A stretch of 64,000 bases of DNA from Isoetes taiwanensis (GCA_021234155.1 JAJEKV010000167.1:963943-1027942), one strand, 5' to 3'. Numbered from the stretch's first letter, positions 43,060 through 55,105 are shown. Notes: generated by a model not told the origin, from the letters alone. Made by a program: numbers and translations.

Positions 43060-44270
43060 AAGCGAAGCTAGAGCTGCTCGACCTAGGTTTCATTAGACCT
43101 AGTGTCTGGCCGCTTGGAGCGCCCATTTTTTTGTCAAGAAGAAGGATGGATCTTTGAGAATGTGCATAGACTATAGACAGTTGAATAAGCACACCATTAA
43201 GAACAAGTATGCGCTTCCAAGATCAGACGACTTGATGGATCAGCTTCAAGGAGCAAAGATCTTCTCCAAAATCGACTTAAGGTCGTTATCATCGATACGG
43301 ATAAAGGAGGAGGATATCCACAAGACCGCCTTTTTGACGCCGCATGGGCATTATGAGTTCACAAAGGATGCCCTTCGGCTTATCAAATGCCCCCGCAACG
43401 CTCATGAGGCTCATGAACGATATCTTCTCGGGAGTTCCCGGACACCTTTTTGTGATTGTTTTCTTTGATGACATTTTGGTGTATAGCAGATCCCTTGAAG
43501 AGCACGCGCAACACTTGAGAAGGGTGCTAGAGAAGTTGAAGAGGCACCAGCCCACGCCAAGTTGTCAAAGTGCCACTTCGCTAAACGCAGAAGGTGGAAT
43601 ACCTTGGTCATGTGATCTCGCAGTAGGCATCTCGACGACCCCGCCAAGATTGAAGCAGTTGATTCAAAGGGCGGCCAAGAATGTGCACGAGGTCGAAGTT
43701 TTCTTGGCCTAGCAGGTGGTACTACGTGAAGTTCAGGAAGAACTTTATAAGATAGCAGCCCCCGCTAACGCACCCGACGAGGGGCAGAGAAGGTGAAAGA
43801 TTGGGCAGAGAGCATTGGCACAAGAAAGCCCAAAAGGGGTTTGAATTGTTGAAGGAAGCTTTAACAACAGCCCCGTTATTTAACCCCGCCGGACCCGGAG
43901 AAAGATAAGCTTGTAGCAACAGATGCAGTAAGATAGCTACAAAAAGGCTTATGCAAGAAGAGCGGTGGTAGCCGTGATGATTCCAGGAAGATGAACGACG
44001 CCGAGACGCCGCCACCCAACGCACGATCGAATTGCTTGGGGTTGTCGTGGCATTAAGAATATGGAGGCACTATCTCTTGGGAAGGAAGTTCCAATTGGAT
44101 ACCGACCATCGAGCCTCCAATATGTATTCACGCAACCACACCTCAACTGAGGGCCGGAGATGGATGGAGTTCCTCAAGAATATGACTTTGATATAGTCTA
44201 CAAGCGGGGAAGCTCAATGTGGTAGCAGATGCGCTTTCAAGGCATCCCCCGACAACTAGAGTGCATTGTA
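43060..44270 (+). CDS. Inner element reverse transcriptase and RNase H
   Basis: [22 protein letters not shown] (43150-43210), FSKIDLRS, then [20 protein letters not shown] (43370-43430) and [12 protein letters not shown] (43450-43490). FFDD replaces the more common YVDD or YIDD. The RNase H core follows ([10 protein letters not shown] counterpart near 43900, and [13 protein letters not shown] at 44212-44240). The product copies element RNA into DNA and degrades the template. Frames change at about 43275, 43355, 43560 and beyond. Confidence 0.88.
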
Positions 44271-45120
44271 ATGTAATTTCGACGCCTCCACGAATTTTGG
44301 TAAGAAGATTGAGGAGTCCTTGCCAACGGATGTGGATTTCGTGGAAGTATGGGCAAGCCTCTAAGGAGGCTAGAACAGATAAAGAGCGGGAGGCCTTCAA
44401 GCATTATAAGAAGGAAGGCAACCTGTTATACCATAAGAACAAGTTGTCGCGTGCACGGAATCATCGTGTAAGGAAGTTGATCCTCCACGACACGACAAAC
44501 AGCCCCAATAGTCGGGCCATGCGGATTCATGAAAAACATATTTCAAAAGCGCAGCAGCCTATTATTGGCCGTGAATGAAGAAGCAAATAGCTCGCTACAT
44601 CAAGGAATGTCAACTATGCCGCCAGACGGCGGAGCAACTTCAATTCTGTGGGCATTAGAGCCATTAGCGGTGCCAAACGCTTAAGTGGGAGGTAATCAGC
44701 ATGGATTTCATCACAGACTCCCAAGAATGTTAAAGAGGCAAGGATGCCTTGATGGTAGTGGTCTAATAAGTTGTCAAAGATGGCACATTTGTGCCTTGCG
44801 TGACCACGATACAAATTTATGGATACAAAGAAAGCTCTTCACCAAAGAGATCTTCGTGCTTCATGGCATGCCAAGGGAGATTATCTCCCATGTGGATCCG
44901 GTTCATGAGTGCCTTTTGGCAAGACCTCTTTTGACGATTCGCACTAAGCTATCCATGAGCACGGCGTATCATCCTCAGACGGATGGCCGACGGAAAGGAC
45001 CAACAGGATCTTAGAAGACATGCTACTTAAACTATGTCCTGAATAAGCAAAGTATGTGGGAAGAATTCATTCACTTGGTGGAGTTTGCATACAATAGCAC
45101 CAAGCAGGAATCGCCCCAAA
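44271..45120 (+). CDS. Inner element integrase
   Basis: The zinc finger is VRKLILHDTTNSPN, then a KKQIARYIKEC-like stretch. The core starts SMDFIT near 44700 and reads LSMSTAYHPQTDGRRKGPT near 44945-45010, where the canonical form is DGQTER. The catalytic Glu is obscured by an indel. It continues with FIHLVEFAYNS near 45070. Confidence 0.82.
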
Positions 45121-45715
45121 TGTCGCCATTTATGATCAATTATGGCTATCAAGTGTTTAACTCCGCACACTTGGCACAACCCCGTCAAAAGTAGAAGTTT
45201 CGCAGCAGATGTTACCGATATGCAGCAGCTAGTGGAAGAAGTTCGAGGTTATCCGCTAGCAAAGAAGAAGTCGTCGAAGAGCATCGCCGACAAGCATCGA
45301 AACAAATGAGAGTTCAAAGTTGGAGATGATGTATGGCTCAAGATAAAGGTGAAGCAGCGGCTCGATTGGCAATTGCAAGAAGTTTTGCTCCAAGGTGGGC
45401 TGGACCCTTCGTAATAATCAAGAGAGTAGGTAATCAATCCTACAAATTGGATTTGCCAAAGACACCTAAAGATTCATAAGGTCTTCCACGGAGTTTGTTG
45501 AAGAAGCATACTCCAAATCCGCACGAAGTCTTGGACACTCCAACGCTGTTGGAAATGACTGAGGAGCAGCTGGAAATAGTTCCAGAAATGATTCTTGATA
45601 AAGCTTTTAAGAAGACAAGGAGGTCGGAATTCCTCCAAAGATTTGGTCAAGTGGAAACACTTAATGCTGGAAGAAGACGCCACGGGTACTTAAGAAAGAT
45701 TTAGTAAAGCAAAGT
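45121..45715 (+). CDS. Inner element integrase C-terminus and chromodomain
   Basis: SPQMSPFMINYGYQ opens the segment. VWLKIKVKQ and PRWAGPFVIIKRVGNQSYKL are the GPY/F-type module. LLKKHTPNPHEVLDTPTLLE leads into the chromodomain at 45590-45700 (SEFLQRFGQVET, a frame-shifted form of the outer element's EFLQYLVKWKHL). Chromodomain spacing and sequence mirror the outer element. Confidence 0.82.
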
Positions 45716-46646
45716 ACCCACAATTTATGGAGCAATGGGATCTGCAAGGTCATCTCCTCAAGAAATCGGCCGTGCATGTCGATTTGTGTAGGTTAATTCT
45801 TGTATAGATTAATCTCACGCGATGCAACCCATGCTTGGTATGAGTCGACAAGCGTTGTTACGCATGATGAGACCACTACGGTGATCTCTAGGCGCGGGTG
45901 TAATGTCAATGTAGGCATGACCGCAAGCTTCCTTTGGGCATGAAAGTGGAAGGTAGATTAGAAAGTCTACTGTCCTCTACCGGAAGTAAATGACCTCGAG
46001 AGAAAAGAGGTCATTAAGGAATGCATTGATAGGGAAAGCACCTTTAGCCCCATATATGCTTTGATAGGAGGAATCCATCCTTCACGCTCCCCACGCCGAG
46101 AAGGATATCCTCCACGCCGGGCAACTAGAGGTGTAGGCATGAGCGCATATAGGCATATAGGGCGCCTCCTCCACGCCATTATGGAAGATTCATCCTCTTC
46201 CTACTGAGATTAGCCATGCATTCATGTAGATAGGTGGGGTGGTCACCATATAACCAAAATTTATTAAATAATTAAAACGGTACTAACGTAGTGTCGACTG
46301 CAGCCAAAGAGAGCCCCGGAGGGCAAGGAGGTCGAAAGACAAGACTTGCAACACAAGTTTTGTTGGAATGTGTTGCAAGGAATGAAGAGTACCTCGACAA
46401 TAATCATAGATATGAAATGTTGAAATTTTGTCTAACTTAACATAGTGAATAACTTGTTAATGGTGTTATGAATTGATAAGTATTCCATAATATAATAACG
46501 TAATAATGTTCTAAAAGTAATTACCTTAGAGTAATCGCGGATAAATGTATAAAGATTATATTGTAGGTATCACGCTGATTGCAAAGCTGCGGTGTTAGGA
46601 AGATCCCAAGGTGGAGACCCACCATGCCGCCGGACGCGATCATTTC
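45716..46646 (+). other. Inner element 3' noncoding region
   Basis: About 930 bases between the chromodomain and the polypurine tract, without an ORF. It contains clusters of 'ccacgcc' and 'ggcatatagg' repeats near 46090-46180. Confidence 0.6.
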
Positions 46647-46658
46647 AAGGTGGGGAGA
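46647..46658 (+). other. Polypurine tract
   Basis: AAGGTGGGGAGA lies one base before the 3' LTR (TGTGACG at 46660) and would prime plus-strand DNA synthesis. Confidence 0.8.
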
Positions 46659-46659
46659 A

Positions 46660-48223
46660 TGTGACGTTCCAAAGACAAAGATAATGCCCCAGACGTACAT
46701 TGTAACCGCCACGCCACGCAGACACGCCACCTCGATTGACGGTACGCATAACGATAGCTGTGTAAGTAGCCCTAGGGGCAACTTACTAGGAGTATTCATA
46801 TATTATTAATGTGCACATGTGCACATTAATGAGGGCACACCTTTCCATGTTGGCATATTTTGCCACCTAGCCACTAAAGGCAAGTGGGGCCTTTCCAATT
46901 ATCCCACATGCCAAATTGGGTAATTGGAAACCCTAGCCTAAACCCCCATGTCTATTTAGGGTAGGAAACCCTAGCTTGCTAGTTTTCGCCCTTAGGGTTT
47001 TAGAGCTCGCTTTGGCTGCCCCAGAGCCAAAACCGCCTCCCGTGACACGCCTGCCAAGCCGAATTGCGCCATCGGTTTCGATCAGCCTGCCAGATGGTTG
47101 AACTCAGTCAGGAGGAGCCACTCAAGGATCAGAGTTTGGTCAATTTAATAGCTTAAACCGCCTTCTAGTCATAGAATCAGAGGGTTTAGACTATTAAATT
47201 GCCCATAGTAGTTATCTAGATCTTAGATCGGACACTAACTAAAGAACCTAACTCGTGATTGGATCTAGTTCTTTAGTTCTTCCGCGTGATATATTTGGAT
47301 GATGTATTTCTGTGGAACTCCCTTGTATTGGGAAGGGGGTAGAGGCCCTAAAGTCGGTAGTTGATGCTTCCTAGAGTAGCCTCTCTAGCACACCGTAGAT
47401 CTCGCCTGCGGTACAAGAGCCACACCGGTTGTGGGTGAAGGGGCCTGACCGGGCTAAGAAGGAGGTTCATGTCCCCGACTCTTTGAACGGTCCCCCGGTG
47501 TAAAGCCCGGGACCATTGTGACTAGGTCTAATGGCTTACCACGAAAAGCGGTAAGGCATGGGCTCGACACCGCGGAAGTGGTGTACACTTTCTCCGTTGG
47601 TTCGGATTTAACACGGGCAAAGGGCCCTCTAGTCACCTTTGAGTTAGCATGTAGATCTCTCGAGGGAGTGATCCCTACCGCCCCATCGAACTGGGAGGAT
47701 GAGGCCCGTGAATAGCCCCTTCTGGCCATGTCCGTCCGGCTGGCTACTGGGCCAGTCCCAACACTTTTCAGCCTACTCGCAAAGTGTGCAATGTGTGAGG
47801 GGCGGATGGAGTGGACAACCCTATGCCATGTTCTTATGCCAGCCAAATCCATTGCCATGAATTCTGGCCTCGCAACGAACTCCTCGAGACCCAAGCCGCC
47901 GTACCATCCTTTTGAGTCTCGAGCCTTGGGTAGGATCCCCTATGTGATGTGTGCCGATCTTTGTCTATGCAGATATGAGGGGACCATCCTTCGAGATGGT
48001 CATGGATGTTGATGTATGTGCTAACGACATGTATGTTTACGCCCGCAGCCTAGGTAGGCCCCGAGGGAGACGGGTAGAATGACACCTTCACTCTCCCAAT
48101 CGGAGACTCAAGCACGCGCAGGATATGTGGAGGGCCCTCAGACGCGATGGAGCCGTGTGGGGAAGAACTCCTCGCTTGTATACCTGTGAGTGCACCGTGA
48201 TACCAGTAGTAGGGGACGCCACA
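46660..48223 (+). repeat. Inner element 3' LTR
   Basis: It begins TGTGACGTTCC and ends GGGGACGCCACA, collinear with 35119-36683. The same 26-bp palindrome is at 46805-46830. The differences from the 5' LTR are mostly changed homopolymer lengths and clustered short indels. Confidence 0.94.
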
Positions 48224-49470
48224 AGGCAGCAAAGGACTCTTGTTGTCGAGGATGCCTTGAAAGCCGATCCGCTACCACATTGAGCTTCCCGCTTATAAAT
48301 TATGACAAAATCAGATTCTTCGAGGAACTCCATCCACCTTCGCCGCCTCGTGTTGAGATGTGGTTTGCGTGAACACTTATTGAGGCTCAGATGATTCGCG
48401 GTCCAGCTGGAACTTCCTTCCCAACCGTGTAGTACCTCCAAATTCTTAATGCTCATAACCCAAGCAACTCTTGGTCATGAGTCGGGTGCGCTGCCAAGGC
48501 CGCTCATCTTTTTGAGAGTCATAAGCCACTACCCGCCTCCTCAGATCAATATCGCACCCGTGGGTAATTTTACTTGCATCCGTCGCCACAAGTTTGTCCT
48601 TCTCGGAATCTGGCAGGGTTAGGACGGGGGCGATTGTCAAAGCTTCCTTCAACAACTCGAATCCTGCTTGGGCTTTCTTCTGCCAATGATCTGCCCAATC
48701 CTTTACTTTTTTCGCCCTCGTCAAATCCGTTAGTGGGGCCGCTATTTTTGCAAAGTTCTTCACGAACTTCCTATAATACCCTGCTAGGCCGAAAAAGCTT
48801 CTGACCTCGTGGATGTTCTTCGGCGCCGGCCAATGTATGACTGCTTCGATCTTGGCACGATCCGTCGAAATCCCCTCCGCTGAGATCACGTGCCCCAGAT
48901 ATTCTACCCTCTCTGTTGCAAAGTGGCACTTCGACAACTTAGCGTACAACTGGTGCTTTCTTATCTTCTCGAGCACTTTCCTTAGGTATTGTACGTGTTC
49001 TTCCAGAGATTTGCTGTACACCAGAATATCATCAAAGAATACTATGACAAAAGTATCCAAAAACTCTCTGAAGATGTCGTTCATAAGTCTCATGAACGTT
49101 GCTGGGGCGTTTGACAAGCCAAACGGCATTACGGTGAACTCGTAATGCCCATACCTGGTTCTGAATGCTGTTTTGTGGACGTCTTCTTCCTTAATCCTGA
49201 TCTGATGGTATCCCGACCTTAGGTCTATCTTGGAGAAACCTTCGCGCCTTGGAGTTGATCTATCAGGTCGTCCGATCTCGGGAGTGCATACTTATTCTTG
49301 ATGGTGTGCTTATTTAGCTGCCTGTAATCTATGCACATCCTCAAGCTGCCATCCTTCTTCTTCACAAAAAGGATGGGTGCCCCAAATGGTGAGACGCTAG
49401 GTCTAATGAACCCTAGGTCAAGCAACTCCTGCAATTGCTTCTTCAACTCGGCTAGCTCTTGCGTCGCCAT
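48224..49470 (-). CDS. Outer element RT and RNase H
   Basis: Minus frames 49470-49225 and 49129-48446 together cover [93 protein letters not shown] and, for RNase [15 protein letters not shown]. The last part (48456-48224) continues in another frame to ADALKASS at the insertion junction. The 228-codon uninterrupted stretch is the best preserved coding part of either element. There is a two-base loss near 49240 (GAKVSPR where GAKxFSKID is expected). Confidence 0.93.
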
Positions 49471-49679
49471 CCCCGTATGGCGCTTTGCTCGCTTGGCCAG
49501 ACTGGGTTCGAAAGTGCTATCTCACACTCGACTCCCTCAGAAGGAGGAATCGCTTTGATCTCGCCTGGGAAGAGATCATGGAACTCCTTTACTAACTTAG
49601 CTACCTGTTTTGGTAATTTGCCAAGCACCTTATCTTCCTTGCTTTCTTCTTACTCGGGCTCTTCGATCTGAAGCTTGAA

Positions 49680-50110
49680 GACATAGGCTACCTGCTCGCT
49701 CTTTATGCACTTGAGCAGCCGCTACTAGACATACAATCGTATGATAGGAACAACTTCCTTACCCGCAATTTCTATGATTTTGCCGTTGAGGCCATCAAGG
49801 TCACTTTTACGGTTCCCACAAATGATGATGGCCTTTGCCGGAGCGAGGTACTCCATGCCGGCGATCAAATCATACTTCCCGATGTTCATTACTTTTTGCT
49901 CCCCATTTGATGTTGATCCCCGGCAAATCGATGTCGAATTTATCCTCTTTGCTGCCGGCTGGTGCCTTCACGCCCGCTTTTGCTAACACCACGGATCTCG
50001 CTTTGACTTCAATGGCTTGAGCTTCAACATCTCAACCATTCTTGGAGACGCAGTTGTGGGTGCTCCCCGTATCTATCGACTATGAAAAACTTGGCCTTGG
50101 CCTTCCCTAC
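49680..50110 (-). CDS. Outer element protease
   Basis: Minus reading near 50045-50095 gives KFFIVD then, after a two-base slip, TGSTHNCVSKNG, the retropepsin active site. NIGKYDLIAGMEYLAPAKAI follows at about 49890-49835. It lies between the gag zinc knuckle and the RT. The active-site residues are present if the slip is a sequencing error. Confidence 0.75.
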
Positions 50111-50269
50111 CGTGGAGATTACCCGATACTCATTTTTCTGCTTGGTCTGAATCTATGGTCGCAAAGATATGACACTCACCCTCCGGGAATGAAGTCAAGG
50201 CTTCCCCGCCGCCGCCGTCGAGGGAGTCTCCCATCCACCCAACTCGCTAATGTCGATTCATGACAAAAG

Positions 50270-53112
50270 GGCGCTTTGATGTTCTATGGCCTGGTTGGAA
50301 GCACTCGGGCGTAGCCGCTTTCAATGCACTCCTGCCTCTTCTCCTTAGGCATTGCTTATAAAAGGATCGTGACCGCTTTTGAGTAGTTTGACCCTTCCGC
50401 TGCGGCTTATCCTTGAAGGATACCCGCTTTCCCCGGGCCGCTTCCCATAATTGCCATCAGATGGAGCTTTTGCTGGTCCTGGACTAGCTGCCCTAGGGCT
50501 ATAACTTCCCGATGCTTTGCCCTTATCCCGTAGTAAAATTTGAGCCTGTCCGCTTCTAAGGGCCGGATCCTTGCAGCCGACCGCCGATTCCGCTTTCGAT
50601 ACGGTTCGAGGGTTGATTGCTCTTACCAGCCTTCCTTATCTCATCGCTTAATCCCTCGATGTACGCTTTCCACTACATGGCGTTTCACCGCCTTTCGCAC
50701 ATAAAGCCTCGCCATGAACTCTTCCGTATTTCTGCACGGACTTGTTGCCCTGCTGTAGCCGATAGAATTGCTGCATCATGTGGCATTTGTGCTCCCTTGG
50801 CACATAGTGGCGTTTGAATGCCTTTGAAAATTTCTTGAATCTGCAGCTATCCCTCGCTCAATTCATGGGCCTTAGCATAGCCCTTCCACCATATCCCTCG
50901 GTTGCTTCCTTTAAGATTGGCTATAGCCACTGGGCCTTTGTCTTTGTCCTTCATTCCAGATGCATTCCCATATTCCCTCATCTCGCCCGCCCAGGCCTCG
51001 GCCTCCATGCCCCGACCGACCGTCACCCGAGAATTGTTCGAGCTTTTTCTTGCCTTCCACACATTGCTCAAGCAGTCTACTTTCTTCTAGTAGTCGGGAG
51101 GTCCTTGTGTCCCTATGTTCCGCCGCCTCACGGTCCCAGACTGCTCCACCTCTTCCCTGGATCAAGAGTCCTAATCCCGAAGCTTGTGTCGAGGATTCAA
51201 AGGCTAGGGGACCTCCTTCTCTTGCTCTTCTTCTTATCCTTTCCCCGCTTTTCGAGGTGGTGCTTGGCAAACCGGACATTGTGGTCTGGGCCCAACCGCT
51301 TGGCCAGGCTTAATAAGGCCTTTTATCTCTTGAAGATCGATCTCATCAAGGACATCTCCTCTTGGGAGTCATGGGACCAATTCTTCGTGATTGAAGGTTT
51401 CTTGCTAGGTGTTCGCGGCGGTGTCTCTTCATCTCTATGGATTCGCCAGTCTTGTTCAGCTGTTCCTGGACCTCTAGCTGCATACACAAGTAGGCCATAC
51501 CTTACGGTTAGCTTTGTTTGTTTTATTGCATTTATGTGTTTGTTGATATAGTTGTGAAACGTAATACATCAACAAAACATTTAAAATGCCAAACAAAATG
51601 TATTTATATATATATATCGAAAACTCAGTTACAATGCTTCCGGGATCAAGAGTCTAACTATTCTTGGAATATCAATCTCCGGTAGGATGGGTTATCCTGA
51701 AGGAACTTCTTAACTTGGGTCGTTCCTACTGAGCGTCCCAAGTTCGGCCTTGTAAGGCTGTCACCAAGTCTTCCACTCTGCGGTCCGAAGTATAGGCCGC
51801 GGTCGCTGCTAATCTTCCTTGCCGGCGGTAGGGGTACCGCGGAAGTCGAAGATATCCAAGCACACCGCTTTCTTGACTAGGATGACGCGGATCAATTGAT
51901 GGGATCAACCAGCATGCCTACCAAATCCCCGAGAGTGCGATGAGCATGAATACTCCTTCTTCGCCTCGATGAACTTGTAAGTGATGACCGCCATTCTCCG
52001 CCCAATAGCAGAGGAAGGTAGTACCTTAGCGACTCGTCCCGACTTGTCGCCGTTGATTCTTCGCCGCACGCACCGCTCTATGTCTTCCCGCATATTCATC
52101 GACGGGAGTTTCCATCAGGTCTCAGAGTCCCTTATTGTTGAGGCGATTCTCGTCAGGTCTATCTCGCCTCTTCTCCGACACCTGTGGGGAACCGGGTGTC
52201 GTAAGAACTTGGCATCAAAATATTTGTGGTCTTGCACGGATCCCCATCCGTTCTTGGATGGCGAAAAATTTTCTTCTGGACGCAGATCCCGAGTTGCCAT
52301 CATTTTGCCTGGGATGCTACTATATGCCCCGATATCCAAGTCGAATTCCGGTGTAGGTGTCGCTTCTCTTTACGCGGATTGGGAAGTCGGAAGCCTCCCA
52401 TCGATGAACTCATCGAGGTCGGGTTGTTGCCGCAGTAAGATGCAAAGAACTCATCTCGCCTCAGACTCCCCGCTCTGCATTCGAGAGGTTTTGATGTCAC
52501 CCAGAGCAAGTCCTCGACCGCTGATGATGATGGGGGCTAGGCTTGTGATACCTAGCCCGAAAGGGAGCAATCCCGATGGTCTCGGCAGTCCTCGCCGAAC
52601 GATCGGATCTCCCGCCTCGCTTGTCGCCGCCTCGTCCGGCCTAACTCGACGTAGTCTCGGGCTCTTCCGAAGTCGAGCTCTTTCGGCTCTTCTTTGCTCC
52701 GGCTTGGTACCGGGAAGAGGAGCGACCGACCTTGACAAGAGGCTAGGGGGGTCCACATCCATGGCCGGATGGAGGGTTCCCCATTGGGTTCGGTGGCATG
52801 GTGAGAGAGAAAGATGGCTATGACAGCGGTATAGGAGAAATACTTCGCTCTATTTACTATCATGACCATGTAATCTGGCAGTCTAGCAACCTTGTTGTTC
52901 GTGCATTTGGCAATGTTGGGGACCTCACCAAGGTTTTTTGGAGGGACCATTAGGGAACAAAATATCCTGCATAAGGGGAAGTCGTTAAGGATGGTCCTAC
53001 CTAGCTTGGAATTCGGCCTCCATATAGGATGGGGTTGCCTCAGAAGGTGGCTTGGATGTCTATCTCCTTTCTCGAAAACTTCAAAAATGGCATTGATATC
53101 AGCTTTAGCCAC
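50270..53112 (-). CDS. Outer element gag region, frame-broken
   Basis: It starts near 53112 (VAKADINAIFEVFEKGD) in a 186-codon frame (53112-52552) that contains VPNIAKCTNNKVARLPDYMV, shared with the inner gag. Near 50640-50830 it reads HYVPREHKCHMMQQFYRLQQ and KYGEEFMARLYVRKAVKRHV, a capsid helix set. Near 50280-50330 CFQPGHRTSKRPF marks the zinc knuckle. The middle (50900-52550) keeps long open frames only in antisense. The plus-strand ORFs of 245 and 280 codons here are shadows of this region. Confidence 0.72.
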
Positions 53113-53266
53113 ATGAGCACCGGTAACCGCACCATCGCCTGAAAATCATAGCTGCCATTGATCTTGATTAAACGGGCTAACAAACAGCTCTTTGAAGCCT
53201 AAGGGAGTTGGAAAATCGCCTAAAAGCTGGGAGCAAACCTGTAAGATGCTAAGTGAGATATGGGGG
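53113..53266 (-). other. Outer gag 5' untranslated part
   Basis: Between the TATA box and the gag frame, counted on the minus strand; no other content. Confidence 0.4.
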
Positions 53267-53278
53267 CCTATTTATAGG
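53267..53278 (-). promoter_or_regulatory. Internal TATA box before gag (outer)
   Basis: CCTATAAATAGG on the minus strand, itself palindromic, about 155 bases before the start of the gag frame. This is the same place and word as in the inner element. Confidence 0.6.
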
Positions 53279-53469
53279 AAAAAGGGGAAGACCCTAATTT
53301 TTGAAAAACTTAGAAAATTTTTGGGTTGGGCAAATCTCACCTATTTTGAGGTCAAAATGATGATTTGAAAGCTAATTTGAGGGTTTGAACATGAGTAAAA
53401 CATCTAATGAACCTATTGCAACAAATTTGAGGTCAATTGGAGGTAGCATGAAAGAGATAATGCTGAAAA

Positions 53470-53537
53470 TACTCACGGTGTGCACTAGAAGGCTGACCTA
53501 AAATTTAGGTCGAGGTCCTGGCGCATACCGTAAGTAA
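53470..53537. promoter_or_regulatory. Dyad copy c1 (outer)
   Basis: A roughly 66-base imperfect palindrome. Outer arms are TACTCACGGTGTGC and GCGCATACCGTAAGTA; the centre is the perfect 17-base dyad GACCTAAAATTTAGGTC. Confidence 0.8.
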
Positions 53538-53672
53538 GTTGGCCCTATTTGGTCAAAACTTATCTAAACAGGATGAACTAAGGGTCAAAACATGATGGTC
53601 TCACCGAGATATGCAGGATTGAACCCTTACTTGGCCAGTTTGGAGATGTCTAGGACACTTTTTGATGTGAAA

Positions 53673-53737
53673 TACTCACACACTTACTGGGCCTGACCTA
53701 AATTTTAGGTCAATGCTCTGGCGCATACCGTGAGTAA
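53673..53737. promoter_or_regulatory. Dyad copy c2 (outer)
   Basis: Same unit as c1, 200 bases further. Centre GACCTAAATTTTAGGTC, then GCTCTGGCGCATACCGTGAG. The left arm has a short alteration. Confidence 0.8.
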
Positions 53738-54021
53738 CTTCTCACTTCTTGACCATAAGATTTCCATTTTAACTAAAACAAAAGGCAATTATTGCTATTC
53801 AACCCGATTAACAATATTTATGCACTTAGACTTTTCTCAAAATAACTTTTTATTTACAAAATTTGTTATTTACAAGATTTATCGTTCTCCTTTAATATAA
53901 CTAGCTAATTGCATGTCCTTGATCATTAGGGTCACTCTCTTGGCATGCATGGTGCATGCCCTCGAGTCTTCAAAATGCTGCGACCAGCGCTCCACCTGCT
54001 TCTTGCAAGGCTAGCAAGATC
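53738..54021 (-). other. Spacer between ORF1 and the gag promoter block (outer)
   Basis: AT-rich to about 53900, then the tail of ORF1. No separate gene. Confidence 0.4.
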
Positions 54022-54840
54022 TCACCGGACCCTCATGTTCGGTGGGCTAATTCTGTAGACGACCTCCTTGGACGCAGTATGGCTTAATGGTGCTCGGGGG
54101 ATGAGAAGGCCGTAACTTCTCTGAAAATGCCGGATCTCTCGGACTGCTTGCAACAGTCTTGATCCGGGCTTCCTTGCTACTGGCTGCTTGGGCGGAATGG
54201 GTTTCTCTCGAGGTGGCTTGAGAGCATTCTTCTTTTGAGGGCCGCCCTCCTTCACATAAGTTACTTTATTGGCTCGGTAGTAGGAGTTATAGGCCTCCCA
54301 CTTCTTCAAGTACTCTTTGTAGGCCTTTAATTTCTTTCCGGTAGACCCTCGATGGTCACCACGAAGACCTGTGGTAGGTCAGGTCGACTTCTTGGGATCC
54401 TTTTTGTCCTTCTCCCATGTTGGGTAGGGTGGGGTATATGTACCCTGTTGCTCTCGGCCGGTTTTGAGGAGCTCCCCCCTCTTGGTCTCCCTCTCGGGAA
54501 GGGCTGGTAATTCACATCGAGTCGCCGATGATGGGGGCTGGTCTGATTGCCGCTCCTTGATGATGATCTTGGTCGTTGGGGTCTTCCTGAGTTTCCTCTT
54601 TGGCTCCTCCTTGCCCCTTCCCCTGAGTTTCTTCTCCCTCCCGCCTCCTGTTCCCCTCGTTTTTCTTTTTCTCGGCCTTTTCCTCCTCTTGTGTTGTGAC
54701 TTCGCCTCCTGCATTTGGATCCAGGCTTCGAGTTCTTCTTCCAGGGTCGGCTCGGGGGTGGCCTCCTTCTGTTCATCTGGTGCCTTGGCAACCGCTCTAT
54801 TCTCGCCTTGTTCTTGTTCTGTATCTCCTGCCACTGCCAA
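54022..54840 (-). CDS. Outer element extra ORF1, basic protein
   Basis: The minus frame 54840-54379 encodes EEELEAWIQMQEAKSQHKRR, then a block of Lys and Arg (KRKTRGTGGGREKKLRGRGK), then Pro/Thr-rich sequence. After a frame change, 54309-54022 gives MKKWEAYNSYYRANK, a KKNALKPPREKPIPPKQP stretch and LLQAVREIRHFQRSYG. It is the counterpart of 37508-38346 in the inner element. The likeness of sequence and place in two separate elements argues that it is a true gene of this lineage. Function unknown. Confidence 0.65.
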
Positions 54841-55105
54841 ACACTCTTTGAGTCTCCTCGTCTATCGAGCCTTCAGATTCTACTTCTGTTTCTCCATCTA
54901 ACTCCTGGTTGATGAGGTCAACCAGTTCTTCTAGTGATCCTTGCTCGGATCCTTCCTCCTGTAGCTCGTCCGAAGTGCTCTCCTCAGCTGATGGAAGTTG
55001 GCCTCCTCGAGCGAGAAGCTGCTCTCAAAGTAGCTGCTGTATCCGCCTCTTATCTTGGGTGCTAGGATGTTCAAACAGAAAGTCTACAAATGAGAGGGGT
55101 TTGGG
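54841..55105 (-). other. ORF1 N-terminal part (outer)
   Basis: Minus frames continue upstream with Glu, Ser and Leu-rich acidic sequence (EEGSEQGSLEELVDLINQE-like, near 54950-54900). The start codon of ORF1 is probably near 55060, but frame breaks prevent a firm choice. Confidence 0.35.

Larger units (their letters stand above)
35119..48223 (+). mobile_element. Inner Ty3 chromovirus, 13.1 kb, full length
   Basis: Two direct LTRs of 1565 and 1564 bp, a PBS, a polypurine tract and all domains in Ty3 order are present on the plus strand: extra ORF1, gag, protease, RT, RNase H, integrase, chromodomain. Almost every reading frame is broken by small indels. The LTRs nevertheless differ mainly at homopolymers and GC-rich spots, which indicates a young insertion in a poorly polished consensus. 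The element sits in the RNase H-integrase junction of the outer element. The five bases beside each LTR (CGTTT and AGGCA) do not match, so the TSD is not confirmed. Confidence 0.93.

Noticed and set aside
47454-47894. Minus ORF of 146 codons in the inner 3' LTR
   Set aside because: Not conserved in the 5' LTR copy; chance ORF in LTR sequence.
35110-48230. Target-site duplication of the inner element
   Set aside because: CGTTT on the left and AGGCA on the right do not match. Local sequence error is likely, so I do not claim a TSD.
50814-51551. Plus-strand ORF of 245 codons
   Set aside because: It is antisense to the outer element's gag region, has no motif, and its GC-rich complement explains the missing stops.
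51981-52823. Plus-strand ORF of 280 codons
   Set aside because: Also antisense to the outer gag, whose minus frame (VPNIAK.TNNK) is shared with the inner element.
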